DNA from: Saccopteryx bilineata
Lineage: Eukaryota > Chordata > Mammalia > Chiroptera > Emballonuridae
Assembly: GCF_036850765.1 (NCBI RefSeq)
Contig: NC_089490.1
Coordinates: 273,806,482-273,870,481 of the forward strand
Reading direction: 5' to 3'
Length of the DNA: 64,000 nucleotides
Within the stretch, counting starts at the first letter, position 1, and each line of letters starts with the position of its first letter. Position numbers and translations under genes: made by a program. The notes beneath the pieces are model-generated. The model worked only from the letters and a program-made list of their open reading frames with translations. It was not told where the DNA came from and ran no database searches. Below, in pieces: positions 10,726 through 23,211 of the stretch.

Positions 10726-11093
10726 AGCCAAGCAGAGAAAGAAAAATATCATATGACCTCACTCATTTGAGAAATCTAATGAACAATGTGAACTGAGGAG
10801 CAGAATAGAGGCAGAGGTGGGATCAAAGGGACCAGAGGGAAAGTGGGCAGAGGGAAAGGGGATAAGGGGATGGTATCAGAGAAGGGAAAGAGAGTGGTGA
10901 AATTATATATACATAACATATTGTAATAGAGAACAGGAAAGCAAATCCTAGAAGGAAGGGGAAAGGGTGTTGATGGTGGGGGGCAAGGGGAAGGTTGAGG
11001 GGAACATGGGGGTGGGGGGATGTATTTGATGGTACACTTGAATCTATGTAAACACAACAAATTAGAATCAATAATAAAAACAAGACTATAGAG

Positions 11094-11904
11094 ACATGTG
11101 GAGATACATTTAACAAGAGAGAATAAAGGCTGAGGATAAGACACAGAATGAATAATTGATGTTTCTGGAAACCATACCAAAACAAATGAAAAAGCAATAT
11201 GAAAAGACTAAAATATTAAGAAGACAAATTTTATGAACTGAAGAAGTAGAGATACATGCAGCTTAAATGGGCTTAATACTTGAGAAAAAAATTTTAACAA
11301 ACTTCCATGTGCTTAAAATTTCAAAGATTATAAAGTGTTAGAAACATCTACAGTCTTCTCATCAGTACAAAATGCAAAGACAACGTTAATAAAGACTATG
11401 TATAGAGTTTGAAAGTAAATATGATAAGTTTAATAAATTTATACTTCTTCAAGTGTGAAGTCAAGACAAATACATTTTTGGACACACAAATATCAGAACT
11501 TACCTCACCTATACAAACTTCTTGAAAAAAAGTTTCTCATTCTTCTCTTTAAAGCCCAAAGAAACAATCCTTCTATAACATCTCGATTTATAAGCTATCA
11601 CTTTTTTATTTATTTTCTAGCAATCACAGTTAAAATCATGGTCCAAAAAATTATAAAATAATTATAATTTTAGATAAAATGTATTCCTTTGCTCCTTCTC
11701 TCTGAGTCAACACTTAAGGTCTAGATTAGCCTACACTTTCATCCTTGCTGTGATTGTGTTCTTTCCACTGAGAAGTGCTGGACAAAATATAATTCAGCCA
11801 ATTGGATGAAGCATAATAAATAAGGTAAAAGAGACAGTGTGATGTAGTCTAGGTTGAAAATGCTGGCACTGGAGCTAGACTGCCCGGAAAAGAACCTAGC
11901 AGGA
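11094..11904. other. AT-rich single-copy sequence
   Basis: No recognised gene or repeat family. Confidence 0.5.
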
Positions 11905-12270
11905 CAAGGGTGTACAAATCAAAACAACAATGAGATGCTGCCTCTACACACTCATTAGAATGGCTAAAATTAAAGTCTTGACTATACCAAGGGCTGACAA
12001 GGGTGTGGTAGAATTGTGACTCTCATTTATTGTTGGTAAGAATGTAAATCAATATTAACAATTCAGAAAACAGCTGGAAAGTTTCTTAATAAAATATATA
12101 ATAACTACCATTAGATCCAGCCCTCCCCCACTCATAGTTATTTACCTAAAAGAAAAGAAAATATATTCATGAACAAAATCTACATGTATGTGAATATTCC
12201 TGTCAGCATTATTTATGATAGACAATAAATGGAAACAAGTTATATGCCCATCAAAAGGTAAACATGTGTG
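11905..12270 (+). mobile_element. Old L1 ORF2 3' fragment
   Basis: The segment aligns by eye with the L1 ORF2 C-terminal region: 'aatcaaaacaacaatgagatg', a helper block around 11,985-12,060 (Cys-rich region) and 'ggaaacaagttatatgcccatcaa' near the right end. It is heavily mutated, without an open frame, and both ends are indistinct. Confidence 0.65.
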
Positions 12271-13488
12271 AATATGACCCTTTCAAAAACAGAGCCTTGT
12301 AGCAATTTGCTAAACATTCATCTTTATTGGTTTTGATCAATACAGTATTGTTTGAGAACAGTTTTCTAATTAGCAACAAATTCACTTAATTCAACTTCAA
12401 TTATGTCTTTTATTCCTCATATATTGCCAAATGATGTTGTGAATGACAGTGTCACATGTTTTGTAAAGGTATAGTTGTGTTTATAGCATCCACTGATCTG
12501 AACTCTAGTGACTTCATAAACAGAGGTTAGAGTCCTTGTATAAGACTCATTTTTAGAGAATCCACACCAGTCTTTGGTGACTTCTGCCAGATTTCTAGTT
12601 CTCAGCCAAATAAAATATTTAACCATTTGTTCAAAAAATTGCTGTGAATCAATGACAAGTCAATGGATCCTAAAATTATGTTCTTTTAATGTTAGACACA
12701 GAAATTAGATAAACTTGAAAATAGATACATCTTAATTTCTTTTGGCACCTCTTTGTCTAAAGAGAAAGGTAGTGATCACAGTACTTCAGCCATTTCTTTG
12801 CATTAATTGTAAACAGTTAAGAGGTTTTATTTGTGATCTTCACACTGCAAATTAAGATAGTTATTTTATTTATTGTTGAAATTCTATTTTCCTTTCAAAA
12901 ACTAATGCAGATCATATCTTATTTTCTTGACTTATTTTTAAGGCATGATTCTATTTGTTTGTTGTTCCTTTTCCTCTATATTTAGGTGAAAAATCCTTGC
13001 ATTTTGTCCACTTGATTTTCAACGTTTAACACTCTAATAGTCTTCCTCCAGGTCTGAGCCACACCCCAGAGATAAGGAACAGGGCTCTTGGTTAATGTGT
13101 TACCAATGGTCTCTGTCCATAAAAACCATATTTTTATTTTTCTTTGAACCTTTCAAAATTTTATTAATTATATTATAATTTATGTCACTGTCAATTTTAT
13201 CTTATAGGTCTGTTCTTTTAAACTACTTTAGAAAGAATGTATCTAAACAGAAAAATATTAATTTTATAAGTGGTTATAGATAGGAACTGGAGGATCCTGA
13301 GAATCTCAGGTGACTTTCTCTCTACCTTCAGAGTCGTTTTCATGTAAACTGCTTTTGGGGAAAAAAAGTTCTTTTATTTTTCAAGGAAAGCAAAATACCT
13401 TGCTTCTCTCTTTAACCAGGAGAAAAAGTACCAAGAATTGTTCCTCAAAGTTTTTCATCTTTTCTTATAATATCTTCAAGAGGGACTG
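12271..13488. other. Single-copy sequence
   Basis: Nothing recognised. Short open frames here have no family resemblance. Confidence 0.5.
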
Positions 13489-13862
13489 ATACCTGTATAT
13501 ATTTGTGTCTATGTGTGTAAATATATCAGTATGCATGTATAATCTTCCATGTATGTGTGCATATATGTGTATATATAAGCACATGTGTACATGGGCATGT
13601 CTGTGTATATGTGTATTTGTCTCTGTGTGGATATATTTGTATCTGTGTGTATATGTGTATGTAAGTGTGCATGTAAGTATGTGTGCAAGCATATATGTGT
13701 ATGTGTGCATGTGCACGTGTTTTTGTGTATACATACTAACATGTGTGTGAATATAGATGTATGTGTATGTATGTGTATGAGTGCATTACTAATTTATATG
13801 TATGTGAGTGTGTGCATATGTGTATATGTTTAAGTGTGTGTGTATTCATATATGTATGTATT
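13489..13862 (+). repeat. TG/TA-rich alternating purine-pyrimidine tract (degenerate microsatellite)
   Basis: About 370 bp dominated by imperfect TATGTG, TGTATG and TGTGTG motifs on the + strand (CA-rich on the other). Long antiparallel open frames of up to 89 codons, with Cys/Val- or His/Thr-rich low-complexity translations, are artefacts of the repeat. Alternating pyrimidine-purine runs can adopt Z-DNA; that is general knowledge, not shown here. Confidence 0.85.
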
Positions 13863-15600
13863 AGATAACTTGCTGCCAAAGCCTAGATCTTTCTCAGATG
13901 TCATCTTATGACCCTTGCATCTATCATTTCAACTTTTCCCATTTCTCATCTTCTTTCCCCAATTTCTTGTTCTCCTCAGTACTTGTTAGCAACAACTATC
14001 TTCCCTCATTTATATTGAATATATTCTTTCTCCGCACTACAATGCAAGTTCCAATATGGAAGGATTTTTGTCCATTTTGTTCTTTGGTATATTCCCAGAC
14101 CTGAAGAACATCAGTCATGGTAGTGGGATTCTCTAGTCTGTACCCACTGCAGCTTCCCTCCCACATCTGCTCCAGTCCTTGCACCCTTCTTTCTTACACA
14201 CAGAGGTGAGTGAGAAGACAGTGTAGCCTCTTCCTGGTCCCACTTCAATGTCAACATCCCTATAGTGGGGGGATAAAAGAGGCAGATTGTCACACAGTGT
14301 GGTCAGCAGCCCATGGTTTGCTGTGCAAAAAATCCCAACAGATGCCACAGTCAGTAAATGGAATGTTTGTAGCACACGAACTTTTAGGTGACTAGACTAA
14401 GAACTATGTAGGAGAGGTTATAGAACTTGGTCTGAAGTTAAGGGTGTTCAGCAAACTATTATCTTAAATCCCTCTTATGTAAATGAAACAGTCATAAACT
14501 TGGAAAATGACAGACTGTAAGGCTAAGTCATTCCTGAGCACATTAGGCTGTTCTCTGCCTCTTCAGAACCTCCGTCGCATTATATGGGAGCTTGGAGGCT
14601 GGTTTAATTAAAGTTATCTGAATAGCGTACAGTATGCCAGATGTTCATAATAAATATAATGTAGCTTATGTAATGCTATGCCATCATGGAATATATTGGA
14701 ATGGTTGTGATTATCCATTATTACCCATAATAAATCTAAATTTATTTCACCGTTTTTAGGCATTAAGCTTTCCTCAACCACTATAAATTAGCTTAGTATT
14801 TGAACTTTGCCTTTTGCTGAAGTTTTTCCAATAGAGATAATTAAAGAGCTCTTTTGGCAAAATTAGTTCACATTATTTCCATTAGAATTAAACATACATA
14901 TGGGATACTTCAGTCTATGATACTGATGTTTATGATTGACATTTTAAAAAGCAAATGTAAATTACACTTTTTTTCTTCCCATTTTTTTTCTTTAATGTAC
15001 AAAGGTAAAGACTCTTAATCTAATTTCTTAAACTTTATTTTCATGTCAAACATGATTTCACATTTTTTGAATATAGCAGACTGTCAAATATTTTCTGAAT
15101 CAGAAGATTTTGGCTTAATGAAGTCTTAGCATCTGGAGAATGTTCACCTCTCCTTCTACAACTGTGACAGCAACCTCCGTTGTCACTTGAACAGGGAACC
15201 CTTAAATACAGGGACAGGAATTCCTCATGAATAGGTCTGGAAAGCAGCAGTCTTACTGGCAGAGTGGATGTAGAGAGCAGTTGACTTTTCTTTAAGACGT
15301 AGCTTCATAAAAAGCATGCATTTAGGTCTCATTTGCTGTATAGGAAATGATGGCCACTGTGAGGTGAAGACTGAAATCCTCCAAGCTCATGTAAATTCAT
15401 ACTTTCCTGTCCCATCAGTGAAATTGCTATTCTCTTTACCCACACAGTCTCACTTCCCTGACTGCGGGAAGACCAGGGCTTGATCTCTTTGTTGATAATT
15501 ACCTTAATTAAACTAAGCTAATTAGTTTGCAAATTAGACACTGAAGTATAAATGTGGGATGTTTTGATGTACGAGTTTGAAATTAAGGGTATAACGTTGG
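13863..15600. other. Single-copy sequence with a possible conserved non-coding stretch
   Basis: No exon or repeat is recognised. From about 14,560 to 14,900 the sequence is AT-rich but high in complexity, with several TAATTA/TTAATTA cores ('ggtttaattaaagttat', 'gataattaaagagctc') of the type seen in homeobox-bound enhancers. This is only a by-eye impression. Confidence 0.35.
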
Positions 15601-15948
15601 GCCTGACCAGTTGGTCACATAGTGGATAGAATGTTGGCCTAAGATGCTGAGGACCCAAGTTCAAAGCCCCCAAGAAGCTGGCTTGAGCGCAGGCTCACCA
15701 GCTTCAGCACGGGGTCACCGGCTTGAGCATGGGATCATGGACATAACCCCATGGTAACTGGCTTGATCCCAAAGGTCACTGACATGAGCCCAAGGTCGCT
15801 GGCTTGAACAAGGGGTCACTGGCTGGCCTGAAGCCCCCCAATCAAGTCACAAATGAGGAAGCAATCAGTGAACAACTAAAAATTGATGCTTCTCATTTTT
15901 CTCTTTTCCTGATGTCTCTCTCACTTTCTCTCGAGCTTAAAAAAAGGC
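15601..15948 (+). mobile_element. Type B tRNA-derived SINE, diverged
   Basis: The head starts 'gcctgaccagttggtc', followed by a body with repeated 'ggtcact-ggcttgagc' phrases, then 'gaagcaatcagtgaacaacta' and 'gatgcttctcat' before a pyrimidine-rich end and short A tail. The same order is seen in the copies at 39,398, 54,961 (-) and 60,038. This copy is more diverged and carries extra copies of the internal 'caaggtcgctggcttgag' phrase. Confidence 0.8.
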
Positions 15949-16384
15949 TATGAATTGGGGATCATTATCATACAGATGGTTTGTACACTATGAGACAGAA
16001 GAAGGCCATCATGGCTGTATATGGAAAAATCAGGTTGTGTACATGAGAGGGAAAAAGAGAGAAAGAGAGAGAGACACTAAGAGACCCTCTTCCCCATTTA
16101 GGAGTGAAAACTGAACAAAAACATAACTGGAAGGGTATTCTTTACCAGGTATACAAACTGGCATAGGTGTGCATTTAGCACAGGTGTCATTGAGCCCAAT
16201 TTTTGTTGTAAATTTTTAACACTCTCAACCCAGAAAAAGGAGTTTTAAATGCAGTGTCTGTTTTTTCTCTTCTTAAAAAATGTTCTTTAAACTGTATTTT
16301 ACAATAATGTTTTTTATTCAGTAAACCCATACATGAGTTAACTAAAAGAATTATTTATTAACTATTAGAAATTATAAATCTTAA

Positions 16385-16766
16385 GCCCTGGCTGGTTGGC
16401 TCAGTGGTAGAGCGTCAGCCTGGCGTGCAGGAATCCTAGGTTCGATTCCCAGCCAGGGCACACAGGAGAAGCGCCCATCTGCTTCTCCACCCCTCCCCCT
16501 CTCCTTCCTCTCTGTCTCTCTCTTCCCCTCCCGCAGCCGAGGCTCCATTGGAGCAAAGATGGCCGGGGCGCTGAGAATGGCTCTGTGGTCTCTGCCTCAG
16601 GCTCTAAAATGGCTCTGGATGCAACAGAGCGACACCCCAGAGGGGCAGAGCATCGCCCCCTGGTGGGCATGCCAGGTGGATCCCGGTCAGGCGCATGCAG
16701 GAGTCTGTCTGACTGCCTCCCCGTTTCCAGCTTCGGAAAAATGCAAAAAAAAAAAAAAAAAAAGAG
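16385..16766 (+). mobile_element. Rhin-1 SINE, full length
   Basis: An 18-bp perfect TSD (AGAAATTATAAATCTTAA, 16367-16384 and 16767-16784) brackets a tRNA-like head with pol III A box ('tggctcagtggtagagcg') and B box ('ggttcgattcc'). The family body follows: 'gagaagcgcccatctgcttctcc', a pyrimidine tract, 'ggctccattggagc', 'ccctggtgggc', 'gggagtctgtctgact', and an A tail. The family name is from memory of horseshoe-bat SINEs. The insertion is L1-type. Confidence 0.92.
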
Positions 16767-17104
16767 AGAAATTATAAATCTTAAATGATATAACCTATAT
16801 CAATTTAAAATCAATAACCTTTTTGGTAATTTTGGGTCATTTTCTGAATAAACACATCCCCAAACAGAAGCCAACTCTTCATGGGATGAAGCAGCAGATT
16901 AGAGAACCCAGTTTTTAACTGGAGGGTCTCCATGTAGGCTTGTTTCACTGCAAACTGGTCAATTTTTCTAACCCACATTGAGGAGAAAGCACAAAACTAT
17001 AGGAGACTTACAAACAACATGGAATTGTGAATTTACTTTGATCAAAGTCAGTTGGCCATGTGAAAAGACCTTTGTGATAGGAAGAATAAATAATAGAAAA
17101 GTTC

Positions 17105-17275
17105 AGGTCCTGGTGGGGTTGCTCAGTGGATAAACCATTGTTCCTGAGTGCCAAAGCTGTGGGTTCGATCCCCAGTCAGGGCATGAATAAGAAGTAATCA
17201 ATGAGTACAAAATTAAATGCAACAACTAAATGGAACAATGAGTTGATGCTTCTACTCTCTCTCTCCTCAAAATCC
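17105..17275 (+). mobile_element. Ves-like tRNA-derived SINE, diverged
   Basis: A tRNA-like head ('ttgctcagtggataaacc', 'gggttcgatccccagtcagggca') is followed by a short body with 'caatgagttgatgcttctactctctctc' and no Rhin-1 body. This matches the general structure of bat Ves-type SINEs. The TSD is not clear. Confidence 0.7.
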
Positions 17276-18126
17276 CTTCTATCAAATAAATGGGAAAAAT
17301 TAAATAACACAAGGAAAGTCCATTTGAATCTGATTCCGACCCAGTTTTAGATTGCTGTTGTAAGAGGAGGCAAAGGTAGCAAAACAGCTCTTGCTAACAT
17401 AGACTTATTCATTCTGCTCACCCAAATCAGAGCAGAAGGGAGGAAACCATTTTCTAAGTCTAGGTTAATGCAAAATGAGCACTTTTTCAAAAGAAATCAA
17501 CTCATGCAGGTAGTTAATTCTCGGATTAGCATTGGGGTAAGAATAAAAAAAAAATTATAAACATAAACTAATTATTTGGAATTTAACATAATAGAAGCAT
17601 TATTTTAAATGTGTGGGCAGGTCCTTAGAAAGTTCACAAATGTTTTTAGTGAATTTCATTTCTGAACTTAGAACCATTAATATAGCTATATGTTCACAGC
17701 AATTATTACTAATGAATAATAGTTTTATGTGATGTCATATACACATACATGCTGATCATGCAGATGACAGAGATTAACTAACAAAGAAATTGGTAGTGGT
17801 TATTACACCAATATTTATATCCTTGGAAAGAGTAAGGTAAATCAAACAAAATTGTATTACTTTTAAACTGTCAGGTTTTGAAAGTATTTTAATTTCCCTT
17901 CAGAGTCTGAATTATAGACAAGTGCATTTAAGTTTTTAAACAACTTGCCCTCTGTAATCTTCACAAAAATCTCAAAGATTAAATATGATTGTTATTAAGC
18001 CTTTTACGTGTCCAAACAATGACTAGATTTGGCCAAAGTGGGCAGAATTGAATGCCTGAGGATCCTGACTCAGGAACAACGAATGCTCTAATATTTCAGA
18101 TGCTGCCTCAAGTCAAAATAGCTCCC

Positions 18127-18460
18127 TGTCTTGAATTAGTTGTTTCTTGTTGCTGCTGTAACAACTTAGTGCCTAAAAAAAGCACCCACATTATCATACA
18201 GTTCTGTATGTCAGACATCCAACATTGGTTTCAAAGGGATAAAGCCAAGATGCCTGGGGGCTTCAAGGGAAAATCTGCTTCCTTGCTTTTCCAGTTTCTA
18301 AAAGCACCCACATTCCTTGGCTCGTTTTCCCATCTCAGGATCTTTTATTTAATCTCACTTGCAATGTTCCTGTTGCCTTATAAGGTAACACATTCACAGG
18401 TTTTGAGACCTAGGGTATGGACAGTTTTGTGGGGGCCAATATTCTGCTTATATCAATTCC
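18127..18460 (-). mobile_element. MaLR (MLT1-type) LTR, reverse orientation
   Basis: The + strand begins 'tgtttcttgttgctgctgtaac', continues with 'cagttctgtatgtcagacatcc' and 'attccttggctcg', and ends with 'aaggtaacacattcacagg' and 'ggggccaatattctgctta'. This is the inverse of a typical MLT1-class LTR. A 137-codon frame across it is fortuitous. Confidence 0.6.
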
Positions 18461-21082
18461 TTTAAGTTATTTTTATTCTTATGATTTCATTTGAAATTAA
18501 AATTTATTGTGGTTTGGATATCTTTATTTCATTGATGTTGTCTGTTAATGAAATGACCCAGCTCTTTAGATACATGGAAAATGGCTTTCTTTCCAATATA
18601 CTATAATCTGAAATGTTTGACCTCTAACTCCATCTGGTTACCACTACACCAGTGGAGGACACACTGTGGCACCTTCATTGTATGCCCAAGGAAGAGTAAG
18701 TCTTCATCACAATTATTTATTCATTCAACAATTCTGATGAAAAGCCCACTCCATGACACCCTCTGATCCAGATGCTCAAATTCATTCTTAGAAAAACGTC
18801 CTAGTATAGGGAGATTGATAATAAACAATCAACATAACAATCAGTATTTTTTATAGGTTTTTTTATGGGTTGATAAAAACTCAGGAATAAAGGAAAATCA
18901 GGTCATATTAACAAATTTTAGAAATCAGGGGCTGGGCCGAGTGGAAGAAGAGAATAGTGGTTGGCAATTTAAAAGAGAGTGGGTTGCTGTTCTCAATGAG
19001 AAAGTAAAACTAGTCAACCATGTGACCCTAATGATATCCAAAGGAAGAGTGTTTAGGCCCAAGGAACAGCCACTGGAAGGACCATTAGCTAGGTGCCCAG
19101 CCAGTCAAGGAACTCGGTGCAGTTGCTGCACAAGGAGGGTAGAGAAGGTAACGTTAGAGTCAACACGTGAAAGCTGTCTTCCTTTTTCTTCTAGATCTGC
19201 TGTCCACCTTCTCCACTCTGTTCATAGACAACATCTCTGCTACCCTACCCTTTCATTTATTATTTCTGGGTTCCTGTTCCAGCTATACACTGTCAGGATG
19301 CTGTCTTCAGCTAATATCCCTTCTGAAGGGCACGGCCACTATTTATGCAGTCCTGTCTACCTCCCTGTCGCCCAGCCTTCCTTTCTAGGGATGCTATCAG
19401 ACTGCTATTCCTAGCCCAAGATATCCCCCATTTCCTGTGGTTTCCTACTCAACTACTTATACCTTTTGTTCTAATCTGAGTGTGTTCTTTCTGTCCTGCC
19501 AGGACCTTGATTGACACAGGTGACAAACCATGCAGGGATCTGCAAGACCTTATAGGAACTTTGACTTTGATCTAAGGAAAATGGGAACCATCTTAATGTG
19601 AACAAGACTTTGACATGATCTAATTGACATTTAAAAAGGACCACTCTCTGTGTAGTGGCTCTCAGGGACAGGGCAGATAGAAGGCAACAGTAAGAGTAGG
19701 GTCATCAGGTCTGTTCAGAGGCTGCTTGAATGCAACTGGAGGAGACAGTATCTGAGGCCAAAATAGGAGCAATGAGGCCTAAGGGATGGTCTGGCCTTAG
19801 ATATATTTCAAATGTCCAACCAAAAGGATTTCTGATGAATTTAGATAAGACGCATGAGAAAAAGAAAAGTGTTTTCAAGATTTTTTGTTGTTGTTAGCCA
19901 ATATTTTTAATATAGACAACTACAAGTGTGAACTCACCATGGATGACATGGGAAAGATGGAGCAGATTTTGGGGAGCAGGAAGAAGGGTTCAGATGTGGA
20001 CATATGAGGTTGAGATACAAATATCCAGGATAGATGTAGACTTTCTTGTACCTTTTTGGTTTCATCTGCTGTATCTTTCCACTCAGTGGCTTTATGGCAA
20101 ACAGAACTGCCTCCTGACACATCCTGGATTCCATTGGTGAGTCCCACACTGGGGGTTTGGGGCATCATTTTCTCTGCCTAAAGGCTCATTCTCACGTGGC
20201 TCTCTCTCTCTCTCTCTCTCTCCCTGTGAATAGTTGTTCAAATAACACCATCTCTTCTTAACTTTCCCTGTTAATTTCATTAGTTGGACACTCATGGTTG
20301 AGTCCCACCTGTCTGTCATCTGAGGCTAGGCACTGGGATAACAAAGTAAACAAGAAGGAGTCTCTGCCCTCATGATTTTGTGTTCAGCCCCAACATGTTA
20401 AAGAAAAAGAATCCAGCGGGACTGCCTTTAATTTTTCAACATCTCTTTGATTCTTTCAAGTTTCATCTGCCTTCTAATATTGAAGCCATGTGCTTTCAGG
20501 AGAGAACTAAGACCTTCTCCAGATGCTCTTGTCAATTTTGGCGGCAATCGTATTTTTATCCAATTTGAACATATTTTTCTTGATTAATACAAGAAGCTCT
20601 AAGTAAAGGTTCTTAAAATTTTCTTAACAGCTGCACAATCTTGTCAGATAAGATCATGAGCAGAATGCACTTATTCCAAATGAAAGATGATAAGCCATTC
20701 TTTCCCATTCACCTCTTGTGTCATTTTTGTTGAGGTTCAAAGCATTGGCTTTTAAATTCTTAACGTCTCTTATCACTGGTGTGACTAGAATTCAGTCAGA
20801 AGCATACCAAATGTGCTTACCAATCTAAGAAAGAAGAACAAGATCTTTTTAAATAATTTTGTAGTTTTGCATCAGATAAAGAAGATGCTTGCAATATTTG
20901 AGGTACCTACTAAAGATTAGAGAGCATCACCCTTCTTTGGATTAATGCTAAATTCAACTATAAACCATTCCCAAGCACCAATATGGAATAATACTTAAAA
21001 ACACATGGAAGTGTAGATAGAACATTTCCTAAGATGGTTCCCAGAGAATAAAAAATTATTTGCAGATTTTAAATTTAAATAT
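18461..21082. other. Single-copy sequence
   Basis: No exon is recognised, although several 60-157 codon frames exist in moderately GC-balanced DNA (e.g. 18941-19414 +). A possible ancient repeat phrase, 'aggcactgggataacaaag', lies near 20,325-20,348 and resembles a mammal-wide SINE remnant. None of the open frames shows a recognisable domain. Confidence 0.4.
20200..20223. repeat. (TC)n microsatellite
   Basis: Uninterrupted TC dinucleotides of about 24 bp. Confidence 0.9.
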
Positions 21083-21143
<61 letters not shown>

Positions 21144-21160
21144 TTTCTTTCTTTCTTTTT
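21083..21160 (+). repeat. (TTTC)n microsatellite derived from a SINE tail
   Basis: About 19 tetranucleotide units with one interruption ('tttcttctttc' near 21,140). It lies exactly at the 3' end of the minus-strand Rhin-1, consistent with growth from the A-rich tail. Confidence 0.9.
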
Positions 21161-21511
21161 CAGTGAGAGAAGGAGAGACAGAAAACAGACTCCCGCATGA
21201 GCTCTGATCGAGATCCACTTGGCAAACCCTCTAAAGGGCGATGCTCTGCCCATCTTGGGTGTTGCTCTGTTGCTCAGCAACCAAGCTCTTCTTAGTGCCT
21301 GAGGTGGAGGCTATGGAATCCTCCTCAGCACCCAACGTCAACTCGCTCCAATTGAGCCATGGCTGCAGGAGGGAAAGAAAGAGAGAGAAGCGAGAGGAGG
21401 GAGGAGTGGAGAAGCAGATGGGCACATATCCTGTGTACCCTAACCAGAAATCAACTCAAGACATCCACATACTGGGCCAATGCTCTACCACTGAGCCAAC
21501 TGGTCAGGGCC
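21083..21511 (-). mobile_element. Older Rhin-1 SINE with expanded (TTTC)n tail
   Basis: Read on the minus strand: degenerate tRNA head (right end, 'gccctgaccagttggctcag'), body with the lost-CpG version of the Rhin-1 sequence, then a tail that has grown into the (GAAA)n tract at 21083-21160. The divergence is clearly greater than in the copies at 21,678 or 25,608, showing an earlier wave of the same family. Confidence 0.85.
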
Positions 21512-21677
21512 AAAATTTAATTTTTAACTTCAATTCTTTAAATTGGTATCTGCCTACTTTACAATCAAAAGATGAAAGTGTATGTTCAACTAATGATCAC
21601 AGATTCATTTAAAAGAAAACTGGCTTCTTTTGTATCTTCTTGGGAGCCCTAAACCACTTACAAGAATAATATCTGTA

Positions 21678-22044
21678 GTCCCTGGCCGGTTGGCTCAGCG
21701 GTAGAGCGTCGGCCTGGCGTGCGGGGGACCCGGGTTCGATTCCCAGCCAGGGCACATAGGAGAAGCGCCTATTTGCTTCTCCACCCCCCCTCCTTCCTCT
21801 CTGTCTCTCTCTTCCCCTCCCGCAGCCAAGGCTCCATTGGAGCAGAGAGGGCCAGGGCGCTGGGGATGGCTCCTTGGTCTCTGCCTCAGGCGCTAGAGTG
21901 GCTCTGGTTGCGGCAGGGCGATGCCCCAGAGGGGCAGAGCATCGCCCCTGGTGGGCGTGCCGGGTGGATCCCGGTGGGGCACATGCGGGAGTCTGTCTGA
22001 CTGTCTCTCCCCGTTTCCAGCTTCAGAAAAATACAAAAAAAAAA
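21678..22044 (+). mobile_element. Rhin-1 SINE, full length, little diverged
   Basis: A 16-bp TSD (AAGAATAATATCTGTA, 21662-21677 and 22045-22060). The tRNA head is close to consensus with intact A and B boxes ('tggctcagcggtagagcg', 'gggttcgattccc'). It has a single copy of the 'catcgcccctggtgggc' block and many CpGs, indicating a young copy. Confidence 0.93.
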
Positions 22045-22060
22045 AAGAATAATATCTGTA

Positions 22061-23199
22061 AACAGGTGACTGCTGGCCAAATTTGCAGTGGAGCTACCAC
22101 ATTGGCTATCCCGTTTCATAGCACAAAAAAATTGAGTGAACAGCAAAGAAGTTGTTTTCAGAAATAGAAATACTGCTATTTATCTTTAACCTCTTGTACA
22201 CATCCATTTTTTGAAAGGTGAATGCTTAAGAGTGGTGAAGGATCTTAGTAATTATTTTCTCAATTCCACATACAAAGTAGCTACATTTTCTTGAAAGATT
22301 AATGATATAAGTTCATGTAAAGATTACATGTATTTAGCAAAAACTAGCAGAAAAATTAGGAACACATTTAATGTTATTTGTCATTAAAAACCACATGCTA
22401 TTCTATTTTTTATTCTGGTTTTTGATAGTTGACTTCCTTGCCAAGAGGCAAATTTCAAATGATAAAAAATAAATAAATTGTTATAACTGGATGGATAAAA
22501 AGAACAATGTAAAAACAGATCACCTTTAGAGATATTTTACATACAAATATTTCTGAAAACAACTAAAATATGAAGCTTTTATATTCATTCAAATAACAAG
22601 TGTGTCAACAAGCACTAGATGAATCACAAATAAGTAATGGATTATACCAAAAACTGCACAGTAAAATGGCTGTGTGCATGTAACATTATTATAATGCTAC
22701 AGAAATATAGTGCATTTTACACTTTGCAATTCATCTAATGAAAGAAAATATAAAGGAGTTTAAATGAGGGCAGAGAATAAAAATAAGAGATTGACATAAA
22801 TTGCTGAAGTCTATTGACAGATTGTCATCAAATGGCAATGATGACAAGTGTTTAAGATGTGTGGGGAGAAGACAAAATTGCATCACGGTTAACAACATTT
22901 CTCCCCAACCTTCTGCTTAGGGACAAGAGACAATATTTCCAACCCTTTGCTAAAAATGAACTGAACCATGTTCTCCGTTATTCTAAAGCACTGTCTAGGG
23001 TAGAACCAATCTAGTATAATTTAAAGGTAAATGTTTAGGATAAGTGCTTTATGAAGGCTGAGCATTAGTTTTCAATATGTTCATTTTTCTGGTGCCAAGA
23101 AACTGTTCATTGACTTAAAAACTAAAAAGTAATCTTCTGTGTTTTATGATACTTAGTTGAAAATAATGCTTGCTAATTTATTAGAACAAATATGCAATC
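22061..23199. other. AT-rich single-copy sequence
   Basis: Nothing recognised. Confidence 0.5.
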
Positions 23200-23211
23200 A
23201 AAAGTAGAGCA

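Larger units (their letters stand above)
8880..11093 (+). mobile_element. L1 3' portion with inverted 5' segment (twin-priming product)
   Basis: The left part (8880 to about 10045) reads as L1 ORF2 on the minus strand, from the RT domain ([11 protein letters not shown] region near 10,045) to the segment ending NKWD near 8,885. The right part (about 10,048-11,093) reads on the plus strand, resumes exactly where the inverted part leaves off, and runs through the Cys-rich C-terminus, the 3' UTR with its G-rich block (10,955-11,020) and an A-rich end. This inverted-5'/direct-3' arrangement is the hallmark of twin priming during L1 insertion. Several stops and frameshifts show it is older than the two large L1s. 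The TSD is not clear to me. Confidence 0.85.
15949..18126. other. Single-copy sequence surrounding two SINEs
   Basis: Outside the Rhin-1 copy (16,385-16,766) and the Ves-like copy (17,105-17,275), no gene or clear repeat is seen. A weak MIR-core resemblance occurs near 17,945-18,010 but is too diverged to call. Confidence 0.45.

Noticed and set aside
13465..13833. Several Cys/Tyr/His-rich open frames of 77-89 codons.
   Set aside because: They are translations of the TG/CA tract in several frames at once, with no real coding signal.
16385..16460. tRNA gene candidates at the heads of the SINEs (A and B boxes present).
   Set aside because: They are the tRNA-derived 5' parts of SINEs, each followed by the SINE body and A tail inside TSDs, and are not free tRNA genes.
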